Source of the DNA: Prionace glauca
Lineage: Eukaryota > Chordata > Chondrichthyes > Carcharhiniformes > Carcharhinidae
Assembly: GCA_037974335.1 (NCBI GenBank)
Contig: CM075760.1
Span: 64,904,360-64,968,359 of the forward strand
Direction: 5' to 3'
DNA: 64,000 bases
Shown here: piece by piece, positions 24,757 through 36,700 of the stretch
How the letters are laid out: every line of letters starts with the position of its first letter
How positions within the stretch are numbered: position 1 is the first letter of the stretch
Translations under genes and position numbers: made by a program
Notes under the pieces: model-generated
Database searches by the model: none
What the model was told of the DNA's origin: nothing
The model's input: only the letters and a program-made list of their open reading frames with translations

Positions 24757-27700
24757 GTGAGTAGTTTTTATTGCCCAAGTGCCTCACTATTACTGTCTCA
24801 GTGTTATGCTCTTGTGCATTGTTTCAGAGTCAGCACTCATTTCACCAGGATTAATCCGCGGGGTTATTGAAATTATTTACAGGTGTCCAGTCGGAAGTTG
24901 TGTTTACTCAACCAGAGGTAGCGACCGGGCGTCCCGGAGGCTCCCTGAGACTGACCTGTAAAACCAGCGGCTTCAATCTTCATCACGCTTACATGTACTG
25001 GGTCCGAATAGTTCCGGGACAGGAGCTGGAGTGGTTGGTTTTCTATCTTTCTTCCTCCAACAACAAGTACGACCCAGGGATTCAGAATAGATTCGTTGCG
25101 TCCAAAGATCTTTCAACCAATATATTCGCTTTGGAAATGAATAACCTGAAGAGAGAAGACACCGCCATCTATTATTGTGCTTGGCAGACAAAATTACCTG
25201 CGACGCATTTCGTCGACTTCTGGGGATCAGGAACCGCAGTGACAGTCACTGCAGGTAAGAACATAACATTTGTTTGGTTACTGTTCTGCTTGAGAATCTT
25301 TTGTTTATAATTTTCTCTATTTTGAAAATTCATTCGTTCACTGAAATGTGTGTCTGGTGGACACTGTATTGAGATTTTTTGTTACAATGTTGGTGTGATT
25401 CTGTCGAAAGGGGTTATAGAAGTGCGTTGTTTGTGCACAACGGATGCTGCTGACCTATTCTGTCGCTGACTGTTTTGACTTCTTGTTTATTTGCGGGTCT
25501 GCTGTTTGTCCGGGTCACTTTGAACATCTGTTATACAGATTGTTGTTTCTATACTGTGTCATCTCGGTGACGTCTGATTGCTACTGTTTTACCGATCTAA
25601 TGAAAAAGGCAAAAAGGTTCAAATATTTTTTCAATATCATTGTCGTCAGAAATATTTCGCAGTTAGATTTCTATAATCAAGTATTTTTTATGAAGATTGG
25701 ATTGACGTCTGTTAATATCTCTTATTATACCGCACATGAAGGCCTACATACATTATTTTTAAAAATCTCAACGCAATTAAAGGCTTTATTAGGTGCCCTT
25801 ATACAGATATAACTTGATATATAGCAGTAGTATCCATAATGTTTATACTGTGGTTATATCATAAGATATGAATTAATAATTATAATGTCATAATATTAGC
25901 TTGTTAAACATATTTCGTCTATTCATAGAAAGTACTTGAGAACCAAAGATGTATGCTTTCAAGAAGGAATTAGTTATTGCTCTTGAGACGAAAGTCATCA
26001 AAGGATATGGGATAGGGGGTGGGGGGGTGGAGGGGAGGAGGGAGTCGTGGCAGAGATCATGAGTTGTGTAATCAACCATAATCAGACTGAAGAGCGGAGC
26101 AGGCTCAAAGGGCGGAATCATCCAGTCCTCTTCCTGTTATCTTAGTTTATGTGTTTCTCACAGTGCTGTCGCCAATATTTCCATTCTTTTTTTTTAAAAT
26201 TATGATCTGTCGCCAATATTCCCATTCCCTTTTTTTTTTAATTATGATGTGGTGATACTGGGACTGGGATAAGCACAATAAGAAATCTCACAACACTACG
26301 TTAAAGTCCAACGGGCTTGTTTGGTAGTGAATGCTTTCGGAATATTGCTCCTTCTTCACGTGAGTGAAGACTTGTGTTCCCAAATATGACAAACATAGAC
26401 ATAGATTCCATTTACAAGATAATGCTTGGAATGCGAGTCTCTACAGGTAATCAAGTTTTTACGGTACAGACCCTGTTAGTGGAGAGAGGGTTAAGCACAA
26501 ATCAAAGAGGTGTGAATTGTCTCCAGCCAGGATATTAAGTGAAATTTTACATCCCAGGAACAAAGGGGTTTAAATATAATGTAGACTGAACCTGAGATCC
26601 CGGTTGAGGCCGTCCTCATGTTGTGGAACTTGGCTATCAGTTGTTCCTTAGCGCTTCTGTTTTGTCATCTGGCGTGAAGGCCGCCTTGGACAATGCTTAC
26701 CAGAAGAAGGGAATTCAGCCTCTGATTTTGGGTTCATGTCACAATATCTGTAACCTCCATGACTTGTCAGGGCTTGCGAAATCTTACTAACTGTCCTGGC
26801 TGGAGACTATTCACTCTTCTTTAACCTGTGCTCAACCCTCTCTCCACGCAATTGTCTGTACCTGTAAAGACCTGATTACCTGTAAAAGCTCCCATTCCAA
26901 CCATTCTCTTGTAAATTGAGTCTGTGTCTACATATGCCCTGCTTGTGAACAAAACTCTTCAAATGAGTGAAGAGCAATACTTCGAAAGCTTTTGCTAACT
27001 TTTACCTCGTGTTGTGCGACTTCACGCGTTTTTTAAATATTATTCATTCGTCCTGAGACCAATGTCTTTGGGGCTGCTGCATTGAGATTTGCTTGTCATA
27101 ATATGTTGGATGCTGTTGGCAGCCTCTTTTTAGAATCATGTTGCTGCTCTTTGAAAAGAAATGAAGCGGGTTACATCCCAGCAATGATTTGTTGTTTAGT
27201 TTATGAAAGGTATGTGCTCCGGACCTGCTTTGCATGATGATTGTTTGTGAGATTCTTTGGTAGTTTTGCATTCTTTAAAAACAGTGACATGGAGCACTTG
27301 CACGTGTTCTGATCAAATGCAAATGTCGCACCTTTTTAAAGACGATTGGTTGAATGAAAGGCACAGTTTTCAGTGTGAAAATGTTTTAAATGCTATTTCA
27401 ATGAATGTTAAGCGTTCATTCAGCACGTGATTTTGAGTATAATTTCAATCTGTAGAATTTGCAAATTGGATATTAAAATCAATGTAATTGAAACCATTTA
27501 AGTACGGTAAGCCTCTCAAGGTTAATTAGATATGTTTTATTTTAAATAACCATCTGTTAATAATTTAACGTGTTCTACAATTCTGCAGTTCATTATGCAT
27601 AGCTGACGTGAGTGAAGAATGTTATGGATGGAGGAGATTTTGAAATATTTCTAAAATAATTTTAATAAAACGTGCTGATTCCACTGTTTTTTACTGGTTG

Positions 27701-30700
27701 AGTGGTTTTGAATTAATTGACGTATCCTGATCACGGGAGCTGAATTCAAGTTTTCAGCTTCTCAGATCATAAGTATAAGTTATAAATTTCCATTGGTGAA
27801 TATTTCATATTCTTCAATGCTTTGTGGCAGCTGCACCAATGTAATTCCTTCGATGTCATTTATTTTTCATTCCAAGATAATAATAAACATAGAAAGGTAA
27901 AAACGTAGATATTAGAAGAAGGAGTTGACCATTCGGCCATTCGGTCCTGCACCACCATCCATTATGGCCGTGCCTGACCATCAAATTCAATATCCTGATC
28001 CCCACTTTCCTCATGTCTCCTCACTGGTTTTGCCCCAATGCTTTCTTTAATTTCCTCTTGAAATCAGACAATGTTTTGACATCAACTATTGTTTGTGATA
28101 GTGAATTTCACAAAATTCACTATCACAAAAATAAAAATCACTTTCAGCGTGAGGAAAAAAAATTCCTCACCTCAAACAATGACCCCTGGATCTGGACTCG
28201 TACACCAACAGCAACAGTCTTTCTGAATCTTCCATCTAACTCTTCTCGGATTTTATAAGTTTCTATGAGATTCCCTCTCACTCATCTAAACTCCAGTGAA
28301 TATAATCCTAACTGATTTGGTCTCCCTTCATATTCTTCATGTGACAGACATGCCATCCCAGGAATCAGCCTGGTAAATCTTCGCTGTGCAAGGACATCCT
28401 TCCTCAGATAGGGACAACAAAACTGAACACAATGCTCGAGGTGTGGCCTAACCAAGTTCCTGTGCAATTGCAATAAAACTTTCCCATTTATTCACTCAAA
28501 TCCTCTGTCTATGAAAGCCAAGAGATCATCTCCCTTCTTTACTGCCTGCTGTAACAGCGCGTTACTTTCAGTGACTGATGTACGAGGAAACCGAATCGTT
28601 ACTGAATATCCATCTCCTCTCAATTTGTACCCAATTTCATAGTAATTAAATGATGTATTTAGTTTCATTTAAATCTAAGAACTGAGTGTCGTTGCCTTTC
28701 GCATGATATTTTCAAATGTAGGAAATGAAGTCAGCATAAGATCTTCAAAGAAATATTTGGAATTCTGGAAGACAAACTTAATCATTAAAGACTAAAAATA
28801 GTTTTGAACGTAACAACAATATCTTGTCTCCCAAAGCTATGCCAGACATAGGATAGAATTATATGTAAAATCAAACTAAAATTAACCTTAATAATTAGTT
28901 ATTTTTAAAGATGAAATTGAACAACAAGATTTCAACTCCATTTTCTCCTGAGTTCTCAGTGCAGCAGATAATAAGAACATAAGAACATAAGAAATAGGAG
29001 CAGGAGTAGGCCATCTGGCCCTTCGAGCCTGCCCCGCCATTCAATAACATCATGGCTGATCTGTCGTGGCTCAGTTCCACATTCCGGCCCTCTCCCCATA
29101 ACCCTTAATCCCCTCTCTTATCAAAAACCCATCAACCCGCTTCTTGAAAATATTTAGCGAGGCAGCCTCCACCACTTCAACGGGTAGAGAATTCCAGAAA
29201 TTCACCACCCTTTGAGTGAAGAAGTTCCTCCTCAACTCCGTTCTAAAACGCCCCCCCCCCCCCCCACTTTATCTTGAGACTGTGCCCCCTAGTCCTACTG
29301 TCTTTTTTGAGTGGGAAGAGTCTCTCCACCTCTATCCTATCCATCCCATTCATCATCTTATACGTCTCAATGAGATCTCCCCTCATTCTTCTAAACTCCA
29401 ACGAGTACAGGCCTAGTTCATTCAGCCTCTCCTCATAGCTCAATCCCCTCAACTCCGGTAGCAGCCTAGTAAACCTCCTCTGCACTCCCTCCAAGGCCAA
29501 AATATCTTTGCGCAGGTGCGGCGCCGAAAACTGCACACAGTACTCCAGCTGCGGCCTCACCAATGCCCTATACAGCTGCAGAAAGACCTCCCTACTTTTA
29601 TATTCAATCCCCCTCGCTATGAAGGCCAGCATCCCATTCGCCTTCCTGACCACCTGCTGCACCTGCAAGCTGGGTTTTTGCGACTCATGCACAAGGACCC
29701 CGAGGTCCCTCTGCACCGTCGCCTGCTGCAGTTTTTCGCCACGTAAGTAATAGTCCTTCCTACCATTCTTCCTTCCAAAGTGGACCACCTCACACTTGCC
29801 AACATTAAATTCCATTTGCCATCTCCTGGCCCATTCGCCCAGCCTATCTAGATCCTTCTGCAGACTCTCCACACCCTCCTCATAATTTGCCTTTCCCCCA
29901 ATCTTGGTGTCATCCGCAAATTTCGACACCCTACACTCGGTTCCCTCCTCCAGATCATCTATATAAATGGTAAAAAGCTGAGGCCCCAGCACCGACCCAT
30001 GGGGCACTCCACTAATCACCATCCGCCAATCCGAATAGCACCCGTTGACCCCCACTCTCTGCCTCCTATTTGACAACCAATCCTCTATCCACGCAAACAC
30101 CCTACCCCCAACTCCATGTCCCCTGACCTTCTGCAATATTAGAGTGAATTATTCCCATTCAGCTGTATAATGTTCATGTGTACCTCCTTTTAATAAATCA
30201 CACAATTCAGTAATTAATTAGAGTTTTTATGAATAGGATGTTGCTGTAAGCTTCTGTAAGTTCTGTAAGCAGAACTCTCCATTCACTTGACAAAGAGGCA
30301 GCACCCTCGAAAGCTTGTGAGAATATTATCAAATAAATCGGTTGGACTAAAACCTGGTGTTGTCAGACTTTTTACGCTGTAAGCTTTGCCAGAGAGTCGG
30401 TGCAGACTCTATGGACCCAATGGCCTCGTTCTGCACTGTAGGCTCGATTGTGTGATTCTGCGACTGTGAAAATTGCAGGAGGAACATATAAAATAATACC
30501 ATTAAAAGCGGCAGTGTTGCTGATCACAAATTCGCCAAATGTTTAAATTTAGGTCTGATTTGTTACAATCCCAATTGATGTTATAAATCGATGAGAAAAT
30601 CCCAGAAAAGATTCTGGCGGAAAAAAAACTCGTAATATAAGCGTTACTTTTAAAAAAAGAAATAAAACGTGGAGGGACAGAGTCAAAGGACAACCAATCT

Positions 30701-33700
30701 GTTTTACCTATTTTAAAAAAAAACTTGTGAAAGTTGGATTATGATACAATACACCTTTATTCGCATCCTATTTTAACAAATACATCCAGATTTCAAGATT
30801 AGCACGGATTACAAGGTACATTGTACTCATTGTTCTCATTCACACACAAAGTCCTTCTTAAGCACAGGAGATGACAATGATACGCAAGGGAATGTTGGGG
30901 GAATTCTCTTCAGGATTTCAACCCCCCTCCTTCCCCCCGGCCCAAACCTTCTCACCAGCCCCCACCAGATGATTGTCACATTAGTATTCCCATACTACGC
31001 TCCAAAAAGCACGCTTTAAAAAATTTGTTTCTCTCTCTCACAGTGAAAGAAGGCGATGGCCTCCTGATATTATCGCTAGACTATTATCTCAGAAACACAG
31101 TTAACATAAGAACATAAGAACAAAAGAAATAGGAGCAGGAGTAGGCCATCTAGCCCTTCGAGCCTGCCCCGCCATTCAATAAGATCATGGCTGATCTGTC
31201 GTGGCTCAGTTCCACTTTCCCGCCCTCTCCCCATAACCCTTAATCCCCTCTCTTATCAAAAACCCATCAACCCGCGTCTGAAATATATTTAGCGAGGCAG
31301 CCTCCACCACTTCAACGGGCAGAGAATTCCAGAGATTCACCACCCTTTGAGTGAAGAAGTTCCTCCTCAACTCTGTTCTAAACCGCCCCCCCTCCCCTTT
31401 ATCTTGAGGCTGTGCCCCCTAGTCCTACTGTCCTTTCTGAGCGGGAAGAGCCTCTCCACCTCTATACTATCCATCCCATTCATCATCTTATACGTCTCAA
31501 TGAGATCTCCCCTCATTCTTCTAAACTCCAACGAGTACAAGCCTAGTTAATTCAGCCTCTCCTCATAGCTCAATCCCCTCAACTCCGATATCAGCCTAAT
31601 AAACCTCCTCTGCACTTCCTCCAAGGCCAAAATATCCTTGCGTAAGTGTGGCGACCAAAACTGCACACAGTACTCCAGCTGCGGCCTCACCAATACAGCT
31701 GCAGCAAGACCTCCCTACTTTTATATTCAATCCCCCTCGCGATGAAGGCCGGCATCCCATTTGCCTTCCTGATCACCTGCTGCACCTGCAAGCTGGGTTT
31801 TTGCGACTCATGCTCAAGGACCCCGAGGTCCCTCTGCACCGTCGCCTGCTGCAGTTTTTCGCCATGTGAGTAATAGTCCTCCCTACCATTATTCCTACCA
31901 AAGTGGACAACCTCACATTTGCCAACATTAAATTCCATTTGCCAGTTCCTGGCCCATTCGCCCAGCCTATCTAGATCCTTCTGTAGACTCTCCACACCCT
32001 CCGGACAATTTGCCGTTCCGCCAATCTTGGTGTCATCAGCAAATTGCGACACCATACACTCGGTTCCCTCCTCCAGATCATCTATGTAAATGGTGAACAG
32101 CTGAGACCCCAGCACGGACCCATGGGGCACTCCACTAGTCACCAAACGCCAATCCGAATAGCACCCATTGACCCCCACCCTCTGCCTCCTGTTTGACAGC
32201 CAATCTTCTATCCACGCTAACACCCTACCCCCAACTCGATGCCCCCTGACCTTCTGTAATAACCTCTTGTGAGGGACCTTGTCAAACGCATTCTGAAAAT
32301 CAAGGAACACCACCTCCACCGGCTCTCCTCTATCCACCGCCCTAGACACATCCTCATAGAACTCCAGTAAATTCATCAGACACGACTTCCCCTTAACGAA
32401 ACCGTGTTGCGTCTGCTCTATCAAGCAATTCCCTTCAAGATGCCTCGCTATTTTCTCCTTGATCACGGATTCTAACATTTTACCCACAACAGACGTTAAA
32501 CTAACCGGCCTATAATTCCCAGCCTTTTGCCTGGCACCCTTCTTAAACAACGGCGTAACATTAGCCGTTTTCAAATCTTCCGGCACTTCCCCGGAATCCA
32601 GCGACGTCTGGAAAATAATCACCAATGTTCTGTAATGTTCTGCGAACCCGCCATGGTAGATGGCGGAATTTGAATTTAATGGAAAATATTAAATATTTAA
32701 TATTCAGAAATTAAGGAACTACTGATGATTTGAAACGATTTCCATGTTCGAAAACAAAATCTGGTTTACTAATGTCCTTCAAGGAAGGAAATCTGTCATC
32801 CTTACGGTGTCTGGCCTACATGTGACTCCAGAGTCACAGCAATGTGGTTGACTCTCAGTTGCCTTTCAACGGCAACTAGGGATGGACAATGATGCCCAAG
32901 GCCCACGAATGAATTACAACCAACATATTCGCCATTTCTGAAGGTGCATAGTTTGGGATCCTAGGATGCAAGCCCTGAAGGTCTGGGGACATTTATGTCT
33001 TTAGTCTCATTAGTGTTTCTAATATTACTTAGCTCGTGATTCTGATGGGATTTATTTCCACTCCGTGTGTTTAGTATTAATGGAATTTTCAAAATGTCTC
33101 GCACCATAAACATTATTGCAAAATATCTTTTCAACTCTTCTGCCGTTTCCTGGTTCCGCATAACCATATTCCAGGATTCCTTTTCTGACGGGCCTATGCT
33201 CACTTTGACCTCTCTCTTCCTTTTTTTATTTATTTTAAGAAGTCCCTGTCTTTATATCCATCGCTGGTTTGGCCTCATAGTTTAATTTCTCTCACATTAC
33301 TTTCTTAGTCCCCCTTTCATGCCTTCTCAACTAATCCAGTCTTCGGTGCCATCACTGACTTTTGCCTCCTTATATGTTTTTTTCTTGCCACTTAATATTC
33401 CCTTTGGTTAACTAATGTTGGCTTTTCTCTTTCTGAAATTTTTTCCTCCTTACCAGGATGTTATTTTTTCGCTGAGAGTCATTAATTGCTTTCTCAAATG
33501 CCTGCACTACTTGCTTCTTATATCTCGGGCTAATTTATTCAGCCAGTTCTGTTTAGCTAATTCTATCCCCATTTCATTCTCAGGACCTTTACTGAACTTA
33601 AACACAATTGATTCGAACCCAATTTTTTCACGTTAAACGGAATATTAAATTCGATCACGAATTGATCACTACTTCCCAGGGAATCTTTTAGTCTGAGGTT

Positions 33701-36700
33701 ATTTATTAAACTTGCCTCATTTTACCCCTTCCAAGGGCCAAGATCGAAAGTAGATGTTTTTTTCCCCCTGGTTGGTTGCATGACATGTTGCTCTCGGAAA
33801 CTATCCATAAAGCACTCTCTGAGTTCGTTCTCCTAGCCATCATTTCCAACATGATGAGCCCAATCAACATGAAATTAAATTCATCCATAATTATTGCTCT
33901 ATTCTTTTTACTTGCACTTACTGTTTTCAAGTTATACAGTTTCCTATGGTGTGGCGACTGTTTGGTTGCGGATACACTACTCCGATAATGTCTTCTTTCC
34001 TTGTTTTTTTTTTAACCTCCAGCCAAACAAACAGGGATAATAGTATCTAACTTGCGCAACTGTTTTTTTTTTTTTGCAGCCTCACCGTCTCCGCCCTCCC
34101 TCTATGGATTGTTCTCCTCCAGTGAACAAACAAACGCAGCTGGTACCATGATCTATGGCTGTTTAGCAATGGATTATTTCCCAGAAATCACCAGCCTTGT
34201 CTGGAAGAAAAATCATGTGGTGATCACCACTGGATTGAGGACTTACCCATCACTGTTGAACAACAAGGGATCCTACACGCTGAGCAGCCAGTTAACCATA
34301 AAAGAGTCTGATATAGGAAACAGCAAAATTTACTGCGAGGTGCGACGCAGTGAGTCGGCCTGGAAAAAGGAAATGCCTGGTTAGTGTGGGACACATGCAG
34401 TGGGTTAGGTGTTGCTGATGTTATGGGGGTGAATTGTAAGCGGACAGGCACTAATTGTGGAGCAGGTGATTATGAATTGAAGGTCAGTATTGTGTGAAAT
34501 CCGAGTACTTATACTTGACTAACTCTGGATAATTACACTTTGCTTATGACATTCAGTGCAGTTCTGGTCTCCTTATCACACTCTGTACCACGTACTATCC
34601 AGGTGTCCTCAACACACACATGCATGTGTGCATGCGCACACTTCTGGTCTGCAGATCACCCTCAGTGCGTTGTGTACAAGCTTGAACTGCAGATCACACT
34701 CAGTGCGTTGTGTAAAGTTCTGGACTGCAGATCGCACCCAATGATTTGTGTACAGTTAAGGTCTGCAGATCACACAGTGCACTGTGTACAGTTACGGTCT
34801 CCAGGTCACACACAGCGCACTGTGTACAGTTCGTCCTTTCATATCACACCGTGAATTCTATGTACAGTTATGGTTTCCACATTGGGAAGTTGATACAGGA
34901 GCCATGGAGAAGATGCTTGTCTATTAACAAGGGGGCCAGAATTGATAATGCATACTAGCAGTAAGGGGTGAATAAGCTGTTGGTCTTTTCTCTGCAGAAG
35001 AGAATTCTGAGGTGTGATTAAACAAAGGTCTTCTGAAATATGAAGTAGAAGAACCAGCTTACCAAAACTAGAGCTAATGGAGAGAACAGAATGATTTTAA
35101 ACTCCAGGTTAGCAATTCAGAAAAGTATTCACCAAAAATGTAACCCATCAAGTAACACTTGTAGCAGTTGGGCCGTTAGAAATGCAGAACAAGTGGTTGA
35201 GAACAGGTGTAGGTCATTCAGCTCCTCGGGCTTCCCCCACCACTTGACAATGGCTGATCTGATTGTGGAGGAATACGTCGATGGAGTTACTCTGAAGAGG
35301 GAGTTAAACATGAGGGAAAATGTAAAGGAAGTTATTTTGATACTGCCAGATAAAATAGGGTGAGAAGAATTTTGTATGGGGCATGAAATTATGGACCGAG
35401 TGACCTGTTTTATAGTCGTTTTTACAACCAGCCTACAGTTTTTTGTTTGGCCTTTATCTTATGATTGTAAATTGCTTGGTCTGAAAAAAGATTAAATGCC
35501 AATGACATGCATTTTCTTGAAGATCGTGTGATCCATTATCCAACTGTAATCCTCACGTTGAGTTCCAGTGAAGAGATCACAAGCAGCAGACTTGCAACCA
35601 TCGTCTGTTCCATCATTGATTTTTGTCCAAAGTCAATGACGGTGAAGTGGCTGAGAAATGGACAAGCCATAGATTCAGGAATCGTAACCTCCCCTGCCTT
35701 TAATGTGAACGGAAACTTCTCGGCGAGCAGCCGGCTCACAGTCCCCGCTGGGGAATGGTTCAGCAAAGCGATCTTTACCTGCCAGGTCTCTCATCAAGGG
35801 CTCACTCAAAATCGTAACATCAGCAGTTCTCAAGGTAAGAAACACAACGCTTGAAATTTGGGTTGATAGGGGCATCAATCTCAGTCACATGCAAGATTCT
35901 TATTGGAATAACGAAAATAAAAATCCCACCATTAATTCATTTCCTTTACAATCGTGCGGGTTCTTTTCCCTTCCAATGTAAAAGGAAATACAGTACATTC
36001 CTTTCTTACAGCGTCTTTACAAACATCAGATTGTCCCACAATACTCGCGCTCATTGCAGCGTGGACAATAGAACATCTATGTCCTACAGAAAACTGTCAG
36101 GAACACGTGTTGAGGAACACATGTTGACGAAGAAACAACCAGGTCTGTCGATGTTTTCCAGCGTACTTTAGGTATTTTCTGGATTCCCGCATCTGCAGCT
36201 TTTCACTTTAATAACTGAAACACATAGCCTGGTTTTCGTCCCATTGCCCTGGGATTTTTTTATGTGATAACAACAAATCAGATTTCAGCATAATGCCTGG
36301 TGTCAAAGTTGGCAATTGACAGGATACAGTCCAATACGTCCAATACCACTACGTCCAATATGGCATTGCTGCTCTCAGCTCACTTTTCAAACATCCAGAA
36401 GGGAAGTAACAACAGATTTTTTTCTGAATGGATTCTTCAGTGTTCTGGATTCCATTAACTCACAGAATGAGACGATCTTTTGTTCAATTGCTGCATGATG
36501 ACTGAGAATCGTGCGTTTCAGGTTTACCCTAAATTCACTGGATAATATTAGATATCTGCAAATATTTATTAAAATTGATCACGATTCCACTTGCAATTTC
36601 AGACGTCATTCCGCTTCTGTGTTCAGTTTAAGCGCCACCAATGATAAGTTCACAGATGAAGCTAGCATTCCCTTGAGTACAAAAGATTAATGGGTAATCC

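Larger units (their letters stand above)
25255..34079 (+). other. J-C1 intron, 8.8 kb, repeat-filled
   Basis: Contains a CR1 tail (25930), a foldback element (26245), an old CR1 piece (27888), two long young CR1 copies (28972 and 31104), a solo foldback arm (30263), SINE scraps and an old LINE piece (32940). No second J, D or recombination signal was recognised. 25255-25925 and 27024-27887 show nothing else identifiable. Confidence 0.85.
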
